A stretch of 5,530 bases of DNA from Ferrimicrobium sp. (GTDB lineage: Bacteria > Actinomycetota > Acidimicrobiia > Acidimicrobiales > Acidimicrobiaceae): the NCBI GenBank assembly GCA_027365375.1, contig DAHXNM010000242.1, positions 1-5,530 on the forward strand, given 5' to 3'. Both the position numbers and the translations under genes were made by a program. Under the pieces are notes generated by a model. The model saw nothing but the letters and a program-made list of their open reading frames with translations. It was not told the origin of the DNA and searched no databases. This document shows positions 1-5,530 of the stretch, piece after piece; the first letter of the stretch is position 1; each line of letters begins with the position of its first letter.

Positions 1-57
1 CTTTTGATACCGGAAACGCGCGCGTTCGACGGAGTGTACAGGAACGTGGTTAGCCAT
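1..57 (-). CDS. Possible 5' end of a divergent gene, cut by the left edge
   Basis: An ATG at 57-55 opens a minus-strand frame that stays open for 19 codons to the window edge, starting MANHVPVHSVERARFRYQK. The short peptide is basic and I do not recognise a family. There is no clear Shine-Dalgarno sequence before the ATG. A promoter-like pair (TTGAAA, 17 bp, GATAGA) ends 6 bp upstream of it, which would suit a leaderless transcript. If real, the gene is divergent from pyk and shares its upstream region. The alternatives are tails of plus-strand genes: one plus frame is open from position 1 to a TAA at 133-135, another to a TAG at 51-53. Nineteen codons cannot decide between these. Confidence 0.3.
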   Translation of the reverse strand, partial: MANHVPVHSVERARFRYQK

Positions 58-63
58 GATAGC

Positions 64-92
64 TCTATCCCAGCCGAAACCAAGTGTTTCAA
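64..92 (-). promoter_or_regulatory. Candidate promoter for the divergent left-edge gene
   Basis: Read on the minus strand, TTGAAA (92-87, five of six matches to the -35 consensus) is followed after 17 bp by GATAGA (69-64, a weak -10). The ATG at 57 begins 6 bp after the -10, so transcription would start at or next to the start codon. Leaderless mRNAs are common in Actinobacteria. The -10 match is poor and the gene itself is uncertain. Confidence 0.22.
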
Positions 93-226
93 AAGATATC
101 CATCTGACTGTACCTCTTCGCTCCTATTAGTTTAAACCGAAGCTCCCTCTGCTTAACGGCTGAGCCTGGTCGCTACTGTCGTCATCACCCTGCGCGCCGG
201 TACGGACATCTTTCCGGTTCGATAGC

Positions 227-280
227 ACTTATGGGCCGTTTGTGGATGCAAGTTTTAGGACAATGCCCACTCTCATAAGT
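227..280 (+). other. Possible extended stem-loop enclosing repeat copy 1
   Basis: ACTTATG (227-233) is exactly complementary to CATAAGT (274-280). Inside it GGC (234-236) can pair with GCC (265-267), and TTGT (240-243) with ACAA (260-263), leaving a 16-base loop and a bulge at 268-273. If transcribed this could be a leader hairpin. The inner pairs compete with the GTGG/CCAC pairing, so two folds are possible. Chance pairing is not excluded. Confidence 0.3.
242..271 (+). repeat. Bipartite direct repeat, copy 1
   Basis: The motif is GTGGATG, 14 bases, ATGCCCACT. It recurs with the same internal spacing at 331-360, and 20 of the 30 positions are identical. The conserved bases sit in the two end blocks and the middle is nearly random. 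The outer GTGG (242-245) and CCAC (267-270) are complementary, so each copy could be a split palindromic protein site or a small hairpin. A GGCC lies just upstream of both copies (234-237 and 324-327), offset by one base. Confidence 0.65.
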
Positions 281-330
281 TCACTGCATAATATTGACGA
301 ACTCATGTTTGTCAACGGTTACAGGCCCTC

Positions 331-360
331 GTGGATGAAAACTCCCCACCGATGCCCACT
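331..360 (+). repeat. Bipartite direct repeat, copy 2
   Basis: This is the second copy of GTGGATG-N14-ATGCCCACT, 89 bp downstream of copy 1 and ending 62 bp before the pyk start codon. GTGG (331-334) can pair with CCAC (356-359). The 89-bp offset is not a multiple of three, so the repeat is not a repeated peptide. It is about 8.5 turns of B-DNA. The right block overlaps a 6-bp hairpin, CGATGC/GCATCG, at 350-370. Confidence 0.65.
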
Positions 361-370
361 GCACGCATCG
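350..370 (+). other. Short hairpin overlapping repeat copy 2
   Basis: CGATGC (350-355) and GCATCG (365-370) form a perfect 6-bp stem with a 9-base loop, about 50 bases before the pyk start. It is not followed by a T-run, so it does not look like a terminator. It shares bases with the right block of the second repeat and would be mutually exclusive with the GTGG/CCAC pairing there. Confidence 0.3.
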
Positions 371-422
371 AGTTGCTCCTTCCCGCGAAGTAAGGTGTTA
401 GAAACATCTAATTGGAGACAAC

Positions 423-1898
423 ATGAACGCACCTCGGCGGACGAAGATCGTCTGCAGTATTGGACCCGCCTCTCAAGAGGTCGATAGCCTTGTTGCGCTG
501 ATAGAGGCAGGAATGAACGTGGCGCGAGTAAACATGTCGCACGGAACGTTTGCCGAACATAGCACTACGATCGACAACGTACGTGAAGCAGCCAGACGAA
601 CTGGCCAAATTATCGGAATTCTCGGTGATCTGTGTGGTCCAAAGCTCCGCATCACTGGACTTCCGGCACGGCTTCATCTCGTTAAGCCGGGCGATCAGTT
701 TGTGCTATCCGAAGGTGACCCAGACGAAGGCACTGATGCCGTCACTATTACACCATTAGCTGTGTTAAGAGAGGTAGACCGGGGTGACACTATCGCCTTC
801 GCCGATGGCGCCGTGCGCGGACTGGTCCAAGACCGTAACGACCACGAAGTATCGGTGCTGGTGACCCAAGGGGGATCGCTCGCCATTCGTAAAGGTGTTA
901 ACCTACCTGATTCGCATCTCTCCATCCCTGCCATGACCGATAAGGATTTTCACGACGCCAGCTTTCTCCTCGAACATAACGTCGACTTTCTTGCTCTGTC
1001 GTTTGTAGGTAGCGCCTCTGACCTCACCATCGCTCGTGACTTCATGCGAGCCAACGCCCAAGGACCCAATATCCCAAGGCTGGTGGCTAAGATCGAACGT
1101 CGTGACGCTCTTGGTCGAATAGCAGAGATCATGGACGTGGCTGATGCCGTGATGGTTGCGCGAGGGGACCTGGGGGTTGAGATACCTGTGGAAGAGGTCC
1201 CGATCGAACAGAAACGGATTATTCACCTAGCCAATGCCCGAGGGAAGATGGTGATTACCGCCACTCAGATGCTTGAATCCATGATCAGTGCCCCAACACC
1301 GACGAGAGCTGAAGCCTCCGATGTGGCTAACGCGATCCTCGATGGCACCGATGCTATTATGCTCTCCGCCGAGACTGCAGTCGGCTCCTATCCAGTCGAT
1401 GCGGTCGGCCAGATGGATCGGATTGCGAGGGCGACAGAGCAGATCGCCACCGACCATAGCCTAACCTTGCTTACGCATCCGGTCCGCGCTATCCACTCGA
1501 CCGCAGATGCTATTGGGTTCGCCGCCGCTGACCTCAGCCGCAATCTCGCCCTCAAGGTAGTTATTGCCGTGACAGAGTCAGGACACTCCGCCCGCACGAT
1601 ATCTCGCTACCGTCCTAATGTGCCTGTGGTAGGCGCCACCCCAGACGAGTTTGCTGCAAGATCACTTACGCTCAGCTATGGTGTGGTGCCAGCCGTCATA
1701 CCACGCTCACCGAGCACTGAGGTGATGATCCAAGAGGCGATCGATGCTGCGGTAGATTTGGACCTTTGCGAGACCGGTGACCTATGCGCACTCGCAGCTG
1801 GGATACCCTTTGGAGTTCGAGGAACCACAAACCTCGTAAAAATCCAGGTAGTGGGGGAGGGGTTTCTTTCGATTGGTGAACGCTATCAGACGGATTGA
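423..1898 (+). CDS. pyk: Pyruvate kinase, K+-independent type
   Basis: Converts phosphoenolpyruvate and ADP to pyruvate and ATP, the last step of glycolysis, in the cytoplasm. At 491 residues it is a normal full-length bacterial enzyme. The N-terminal barrel starts with KIVCSIGPAS (8-17). The substrate and metal motif ARVNMSHG covers 34-41 (R35, N37, S39, H40). The B domain spans roughly 78-168. The catalytic lysine is K223 in VAKIERRD, with metal ligands E225 and D249 (ARGDLG), and T281 lies in ITATQMLESM. The C-terminal allosteric domain runs from about 355, with a phosphate-loop-like TESGHSARTISRYRP (384-398). In the segment GDLCGPKLRI (68-77), L70, K74 and I77 occupy the positions that are Thr113, Glu117 and Thr120 in the K+-dependent muscle enzyme, so K+ independence is predicted. 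There is no extra C-terminal PEP-utiliser domain. The ATG at 423 has GGAG at 414-417, 5 bases upstream. The gene stands alone and converges with the operon downstream. Confidence 0.97.
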   Translation: MNAPRRTKIVCSIGPASQEVDSLVALIEAGMNVARVNMSHGTFAEHSTTIDNVREAARRTGQIIGILGDLCGPKLRITGLPARLHLVKPGDQFVLSEGDPDEGTDAVTITPLAVLREVDRGDTIAFADGAVRGLVQDRNDHEVSVLVTQGGSLAIRKGVNLPDSHLSIPAMTDKDFHDASFLLEHNVDFLALSFVGSASDLTIARDFMRANAQGPNIPRLVAKIERRDALGRIAEIMDVADAVMVARGDLGVEIPVEEVPIEQKRIIHLANARGKMVITATQMLESMISAPTPTRAEASDVANAILDGTDAIMLSAETAVGSYPVDAVGQMDRIARATEQIATDHSLTLLTHPVRAIHSTADAIGFAAADLSRNLALKVVIAVTESGHSARTISRYRPNVPVVGATPDEFAARSLTLSYGVVPAVIPRSPSTEVMIQEAIDAAVDLDLCETGDLCALAAGIPFGVRGTTNLVKIQVVGEGFLSIGERYQTD

Positions 1899-1927
1899 GC
1901 AGTACTCGCCATCGGTGATTTGTTGAA

Positions 1928-1970
1928 CTCAGAGACGGCATTTCCTTATTGGCGTACTCTGTCTCTTGAG
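1928..1970. terminator. Dyad between convergent genes, possible bidirectional terminator
   Basis: CTCAGAGAC (1928-1936) pairs with GTCTCTTGAG (1961-1970) with one bulged T and a loop of about 24 bases. An alternative fold pairs CAGAG plus ACG (1930-1937) with CGT and CTCTG (1953-1961). It sits at the convergence of pyk and the minus-strand operon and covers the last codons of the operon's final gene. No T-run follows on either strand, so intrinsic termination is doubtful. Confidence 0.3.
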
Positions 1971-2449
1971 CTCCTCACAAGTTGATAAAGAACCGCCATC
2001 GCGATGACTAGGAGGATACCTGAGATAAGGTGACCAGGAATCACAGTGAGAGGCGTCACCATAGCGATCACCACCACGAGGGCTGAAACGACGCCAGCTG
2101 CAAGGAGAATGGACCATTCTACAAAGTTCAAACTTTCGACGATGGAATTTTGTGACGTGATCAGCAGGCTCCCAAGCACAGCTACTAAGCCAAGAGGGAC
2201 CAGTAGGAGAAGACCAACGGTACCCGTTGGAGGTTTGGTGGCAACCATTGCAACCAGGCATACGATCGCAGCCCCGACACAAAGAACAGCGATCTTTTCC
2301 GGGCGCACGACAGCGATGATGGCTGATGCGACAGTTATCAGAGCAAGTAGGGTATTAAACACTGATCCATTTGCGGTGGCAAGAGAGGCAAGAACGACCC
2401 CCAACAAGAGCAGAACGCCTCCTGCAACCTTGACTGGGCTAATCGACAT
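1946..2449 (-). CDS. Hypothetical multi-pass membrane protein, last gene of the MoxR operon
   Basis: A very hydrophobic protein of 167 residues that I cannot assign to a named family. About six membrane helices can be seen, near residues 6-24, 30-48, 52-70, 77-97, 112-132 and 138-158. There is a short polar link at 98-110 and a basic tail (RSSRDRVRQ) that probably faces the cytoplasm. No catalytic motif is visible. The ATG at 2449-2447 overlaps the end of the DUF58 gene by 11 bp. An AAGGGG Shine-Dalgarno-like run (2464-2459) lies 9 bases upstream, which supports this start. The position suggests an integral-membrane accessory of the MoxR/DUF58 system, but this is inference from context only. 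Plus-strand frames across this region lack any such pattern and are taken as shadows. Confidence 0.8.
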   Translation of the reverse strand: MSISPVKVAGGVLLLLGVVLASLATANGSVFNTLLALITVASAIIAVVRPEKIAVLCVGAAIVCLVAMVATKPPTGTVGLLLLVPLGLVAVLGSLLITSQNSIVESLNFVEWSILLAAGVVSALVVVIAMVTPLTVIPGHLISGILLVIAMAVLYQLVRSSRDRVRQ

Positions 2450-3680
2450 GACTCAGGTCCCCTTGACCCCGAGTCGATTGGAGGTCAGTGTCGATCACCG
2501 TGACATTGAGCCCGGCTAGATCCGCAAGAAGCTGGCGACGTATAAGCATATTCAAGCGCCTGGCACGGCTCCTCACGTTTGGATCCCCAGGACCAGATTC
2601 GCTATTGCCAGCGTCGAGGGCATGCATGTCATTAGAACCGCCGAAGGCCATAACTGGTCCGATAACGACCACCTGGTGGCCCGCAAACCTCAAGTCCTTG
2701 ATCGCCTGAATAATTCGGCGATCGTAAAGCGCGCTAACCACCATAACCGTCGCCATTCGAGGAAGTGCACGTCGTGGTATGAGGTCAATGCGCTTGTCAG
2801 CTGCCGTTGGATATGATCTGATCAGAAGTAGACGCTCAGAGATCAGTCGCTCCTGGAAGCGCCCAGAGGCCGGAGGTATCCAGCCGATAGTGCCGCCAAA
2901 TACCACCAGCCCGACTCGATCGAAATTTCGCAGTTGCGCGCGGGCTAGATTCGAGGCTAACTTCGTCAAGGAGTTAAGTGCGGCAGACGGGAAGGTATCC
3001 AACATGATAACTAGATCCAGCGGTAGTTCACTGCTGCGCTGATTGAGCCAGATGCTACCGGTACGTGCAGTTGTCTTCCAGTTCACATCGGTCAAAGGGT
3101 CACCCGGCCCAGCCTCACGCACATCAATATATTCAAGGCCAGCATGGCTTTGTTGAGAAGATCGATGACGTCCAAGTGCAAATTGAGCCTTGACCATCCG
3201 TGCGAGGGGAGTGACGTCTTCGATAAGCGGAAAGACTTTTATTGGTTCGGATAACCCTAGCTCCAGGCAGTCCTCGAAGAGTCCGAAGTGCCCTTCACGG
3301 ATTAGGAGGCTACCAGCAAGCCAATAACTACCAAAGACTGGTAGCGAAACCTCTAGCGTCTCCTCGCTTGATCGTAGTTTATAGACTCCGACCACCATCT
3401 GTTCATTCCTGATCTCGAGGCGATGGCGCTGGGAGTTCAGTTGGTCAAGGCGCAGACGAAGTAGTACAACGTCACCCTCAAAACAGATAGACGAGTCGTT
3501 CGCCGTAGACAGGTTCGTAGTCCCAAATGAAGTGCGTGGCCATAGAAGTCCGAGAGCCACCAGTATGATCATTGGAGCGCCAACGGCAGCCACTGCGGGA
3601 CCGCTGAAGGCTCCTAACAGAAGCGTAGTCCATGCCCCAAGCAGCAACAGTTGAAATCGTACGGTATATCGGCGTTGCAT
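2439..3680 (-). CDS. DUF58 domain protein, membrane-anchored, MoxR partner
   Basis: A 413-residue protein of the DUF58 family, which is regularly encoded next to MoxR ATPases. Two N-terminal membrane helices lie at about 9-24 and 26-46, followed by a beta-rich region (about 65-150). The family signature is at 181-207: GLEYIDVREAGPGD, then DVNWKTTARTG. A vWA-like fold begins near 220 with LDLVIMLDTFPS. Its metal-site motif reads D228-T-F-P-S rather than DxSxS, so the central serine is replaced by phenylalanine. The tail (about 345-413) is polar and contains an RSRARR stretch. I chose the ATG at 3680-3678 because it overlaps the moxR stop codon by one base (TGATG), typical of translational coupling. 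An upstream in-frame start at 3776 would add 32 residues rich in Cys and Arg lying inside moxR. No clear Shine-Dalgarno sequence is seen, as expected for a coupled start. Its biochemical role is unknown here; family members are proposed to be partners of MoxR chaperones. Confidence 0.9.
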   Translation of the reverse strand: MQRRYTVRFQLLLLGAWTTLLLGAFSGPAVAAVGAPMIILVALGLLWPRTSFGTTNLSTANDSSICFEGDVVLLRLRLDQLNSQRHRLEIRNEQMVVGVYKLRSSEETLEVSLPVFGSYWLAGSLLIREGHFGLFEDCLELGLSEPIKVFPLIEDVTPLARMVKAQFALGRHRSSQQSHAGLEYIDVREAGPGDPLTDVNWKTTARTGSIWLNQRSSELPLDLVIMLDTFPSAALNSLTKLASNLARAQLRNFDRVGLVVFGGTIGWIPPASGRFQERLISERLLLIRSYPTAADKRIDLIPRRALPRMATVMVVSALYDRRIIQAIKDLRFAGHQVVVIGPVMAFGGSNDMHALDAGNSESGPGDPNVRSRARRLNMLIRRQLLADLAGLNVTVIDTDLQSTRGQGDLSHVD

Positions 3681-4657
3681 CAGCGCTGATGATCGGTGGC
3701 ATCGATGGAGACAGGAGCAGGAATAGCCTGGATTGCCTCGTTGACCACGCTCTCGCGCCTTACTCCTCGGATCCAAGCCTCTGGGCTCAGGCGTATGCGG
3801 TGGGCAAGCGCCGGGACAGCCATCGCTTTCACATCCTCTGGGGTCACGAAGTCGCGACCGGCGATAGCAGCCGACGCACGTGATAAGAGAGCAAGCGCAA
3901 TCGATCCACGAGGGCTTGCCCCTAAAGATACAGACGAGCGACTCCGTGTGAAACGGGCAAGCGCAACAAGGTACTCAACGATCGGCTCCGAGACGAATAT
4001 CTTCTGGAGCACAGCACGTACTTCGATCAGCTTCTGGATATCTAGGATCTCTGCTACAGTGCGGTTAGCGGTTCCGGTCATAAGGTGATCGGTCACTATA
4101 TGGCGCTCATCAACTTCGCCGGGATAACCGATGCTGGTAGAGGTCAAGAAGCGGTCTACCTGTGCTTCAGGCAGGGGGTAGGTTCCTTCGAACTCGATTG
4201 GATTCTGGGTAGCGATAACAACGAATGGATCTGGGAGCCGATAGCTCACACCATCGACCGTCACTTGCGACTCTGCCATCGCCTCCAATAAGGCAGACTG
4301 AGTCTTTGGAGACGCCCTGTTCAGCTCGTCCGCTAAGAGGATATTGGCAAAGATCGGTCCGCGCTTGAACTCCAGTTTCCGAGCCTCAGGCTCCCAGATG
4401 CTCATCCCAATAATATCGCTTGGTAGAAGATCAGGCGTGAATTGAATACGAGCAAACTCGAGTCCCAACACGGTAGCGAGGCTACGGGCTAGAAGCGTCT
4501 TTGCAACTCCCGGCACATCTTCAAGTAGGACATGGCCACCCGCGATAACAGATGAAACCACAAGCGAGACCACCTCATCCTTACCGTGAATCACATTGTT
4601 CATCTCACCGAGCACCGAGAGGATCGCATCGTGGTAATCCTTTATTCGATCTTCCAA
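3680..4657 (-). CDS. moxR: MoxR-family AAA+ ATPase
   Basis: A 325-residue AAA+ ATPase of the MoxR family, thought to use ATP to remodel or activate partner proteins, often vWA-domain proteins. Walker A is EDVPGVAKT (46-54, K53). Walker B is ILLADE (106-111, D110 and E111), running into the MoxR hallmark ADELNRASPKTQSALLEAM. Sensor 1 is IATQNP (148-153, N152). An arginine-finger candidate is R169 in PEAQVDRF. Sensor 2 is LGASPRG (245-251, R250). The C-terminal lid contains GRDFVTPEDVKAMAVPALAHRI. All key residues are present, so it should be an active ATPase. The start is a TTG at 4657-4655, with GGAGG (4666-4662) 4 bases upstream; the next in-frame ATG (residue 19) would cut into the N-terminal helix. 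It overlaps the preceding gene by 16 bp and the DUF58 gene by one base, so it lies in the core of the operon. Confidence 0.95.
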   Translation of the reverse strand: MEDRIKDYHDAILSVLGEMNNVIHGKDEVVSLVVSSVIAGGHVLLEDVPGVAKTLLARSLATVLGLEFARIQFTPDLLPSDIIGMSIWEPEARKLEFKRGPIFANILLADELNRASPKTQSALLEAMAESQVTVDGVSYRLPDPFVVIATQNPIEFEGTYPLPEAQVDRFLTSTSIGYPGEVDERHIVTDHLMTGTANRTVAEILDIQKLIEVRAVLQKIFVSEPIVEYLVALARFTRSRSSVSLGASPRGSIALALLSRASAAIAGRDFVTPEDVKAMAVPALAHRIRLSPEAWIRGVRRESVVNEAIQAIPAPVSIDATDHQR

Positions 4658-5097
4658 CTGTCCTCCAGTAACTTAAGTGAGTACTCCAATAGTTCGTCAT
4701 CAAGAACGGATGGGGTAGCCTTGTCTATGGACCGTGGGCTACGAAGTCGCTCCTGGACTACGGGGATTTGATCGCCCCCCCTACGTCGGGCAGCGTCGAG
4801 AAGATCATCGAGAAGTGCACACAACTGTCGCTCGGCGCTCTTGTCCACGCTGTAGGTCAACAGGAGTGCATCGATTGGATCGGCCTCGACGGCTCGCTCA
4901 AATGTCTGCGGCGAACGCGTATTTCGAAACCTTAACCACGCGCGCACCTGGTCGGGTATTGACGAGATGACGAGAATCAAACTTATGACGACAACCACTG
5001 CTTCGATCGCATTTTGGCGGTCGACCACGTGAAAAATAGCGAGTGCCGCACCCACGATCATGGTGACCAAAACTGCGGCAACGGTGGATCTACGCAT
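4642..5097 (-). CDS. Hypothetical small membrane protein in the MoxR operon
   Basis: A 151-residue protein that I do not assign to a named family. It has two membrane helices near 5-23 and 30-47, then a mainly helical, charged soluble part (about 50-151). That part contains a leucine-rich stretch (QLCALLDDLLDAARRR, 91-106) and an acidic C-terminal helix (DDELLEYSLKLLEDSWKIE). The ATG at 5097-5095 overlaps the preceding gene's stop by 8 bp and has AGGG (5106-5103) 5 bases upstream. Its TAA at 4644-4642 lies inside the moxR start region. It probably places a cytoplasmic helical domain next to MoxR at the membrane; this comes from position and topology only. Confidence 0.85.
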   Translation of the reverse strand: MRRSTVAAVLVTMIVGAALAIFHVVDRQNAIEAVVVVISLILVISSIPDQVRAWLRFRNTRSPQTFERAVEADPIDALLLTYSVDKSAERQLCALLDDLLDAARRRGGDQIPVVQERLRSPRSIDKATPSVLDDELLEYSLKLLEDSWKIE

Positions 5098-5530
5098 AGG
5101 AACCCTGGCGTGCGCAGGCCGCGTCGAAGAGGGTTACAACCGCATAAGCGAGTTCGCCGTCCTTTTGTTTGATGCCGTGATCTGAGTAACGTGCTTCGAC
5201 AAACAGATGAGCCAACGTCTCGATCTCTAGACTCGGAAAAGGCAAACTCGACCGAATGCGATTGACAAACTCAGTTGGAGACTCGTACTTCAAACGACGG
5301 ATGCCGAGCTGCAACAGGCGTGCCTCAGCATAGTCCCAGCACGCAAAGACCTTTTCTCGTGGGTCGATCAAACCCTCGACTTCTTCGAGCGGGCGAATCC
5401 CAGGGCCGACACCTCCAGGACTCTCAAGGGGATGCAGTCGTAGTTGATGGCGTTTCCGCAGGGCCCGTAGGCGTAGCTTTGCGATGACCCCGAGACCAAT
5501 CAGGATAACCAGGCCGACGATCACCGGCAC
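5090..5530 (-). CDS. DUF4129-type membrane protein, C-terminal part, cut by the right edge
   Basis: The visible 146 residues begin at the window edge. The edge codon is GTG, which may be a start or just an internal valine; DUF4129 proteins are usually longer, so I treat the gene as partial. One membrane helix (2-18) is followed by a basic stretch (KLRLRALRKRHQLRL), consistent with a cytoplasmic C-terminal domain. The DUF4129 pattern is at about 57-120: a helix with AEARLLQLGIRR, then SPTEF (84-88), then LAHLFVEARYSDHGI (106-120). DUF4129 domains occur at the C-terminus of transglutaminase-like or membrane proteins in MoxR/DUF58 clusters. It would be the first visible gene of this operon. The missing upstream part could carry more helices or an extracellular domain. 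Confidence 0.85.
   Translation of the reverse strand: MPVIVGLVILIGLGVIAKLRLRALRKRHQLRLHPLESPGGVGPGIRPLEEVEGLIDPREKVFACWDYAEARLLQLGIRRLKYESPTEFVNRIRSSLPFPSLEIETLAHLFVEARYSDHGIKQKDGELAYAVVTLFDAACARQGSYA

Larger units (their letters stand above)
58..422. other. Non-coding upstream region of pyk
   Basis: About 365 bp with no convincing gene on either strand. It contains the paired bipartite motif (242-271 and 331-360), a dyad around the first copy (arms 227-233 and 274-280), a short hairpin at the second copy (arms 350-355 and 365-370), and a TTGAC-N12-GTCAA inverted pair at 294-298 and 311-315. No strong sigma-70-type promoter for pyk stands out. TTGACG at 294-299 resembles a -35 but has only a poor -10 downstream (TTACAG at 319-324, spacing 19). 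TAAGGT at 391-396 fits a TAnnnT -10 without a good -35. It is therefore unclear whether the repeats are transcribed as leader or lie upstream as DNA sites. The length is generous for a housekeeping gene and suggests regulation. Confidence 0.6.

Noticed and set aside
15..26. 12-bp perfect palindrome AACGCGCGCGTT
   Set aside because: It may lie inside coding sequence, is a simple CG alternation, and has no second copy in the window.
1..135. Plus-strand frame open from the edge to TAA at 133, as the tail of an upstream gene
   Set aside because: The 44-residue peptide has no recognisable character, and the competing minus-strand frame has a start and a promoter-like pair. Not excluded, only less supported.
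200..230. GGTTCGA-like string suggesting a tRNA T-arm
   Set aside because: The flanking bases do not pair to form a T stem and there is no acceptor or anticodon arm at the right distance.
242..487. GTG-started plus-strand frame running from the repeat into pyk
   Set aside because: No Shine-Dalgarno sequence, no family character, overlaps the real pyk start in another frame, and the second repeat copy is out of phase with it.
903..1226. Minus-strand frames of about 60-107 residues inside pyk
   Set aside because: They are antisense shadows of a well-conserved gene, without domains or plausible start signals.
2046..2519. 157-residue plus-strand frame opposite the last operon gene
   Set aside because: Low-complexity Thr/Arg-rich peptide typical of the antisense of a hydrophobic gene; no ribosome site or domain.
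3681..3776. 32-residue N-terminal extension of the DUF58 protein
   Set aside because: It lies wholly within moxR, is rich in Cys and Arg and unlike a DUF58 N-terminus; the TGATG junction gives a better start just before the membrane helices.

Overview
The window looks like a piece of an actinobacterial chromosome of moderate GC content. The protein flavour and the MoxR/DUF58/DUF4129 cluster would fit an acidophilic Acidimicrobiia relative (Ferrimicrobium/Acidimicrobium-like), but this is inference from composition and gene style, not a match. No mobile element, CRISPR array, rRNA or tRNA was seen.

Layout. Positions 1-57 may hold the first codons of a minus-strand gene leaving the left edge. 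Positions 58-422 appear non-coding and form the upstream region of a plus-strand pyruvate kinase gene (423-1898). This region holds the most unusual signal in the window: two copies of a bipartite motif, GTGGATG-N14-ATGCCCACT, at 242-271 and 331-360. They lie in the same orientation, 89 bp apart, and are not in a common reading frame, so the signal is likely at DNA or RNA level. Dyads overlap each copy.

A short convergent gap (1899-1945) separates pyk from a minus-strand operon that fills the rest of the window. In transcription order the operon is: a DUF4129-type membrane protein (partial, cut by the right edge), a small two-helix membrane protein, a MoxR-family AAA+ ATPase, a DUF58 protein, and a multi-pass hydrophobic membrane protein. 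Every junction overlaps (8, 16, 1 and 11 bp), so the five genes are probably co-transcribed and translationally coupled.

How they fit together. Pyruvate kinase is a stand-alone glycolytic gene; its residues put it in the K+-independent class. The operon has the usual MoxR-DUF58-DUF4129 composition. In better-studied relatives MoxR ATPases act as chaperone-like remodelers working with DUF58 (vWA-like) partners at the membrane. The substrate of this system cannot be read from the sequence.
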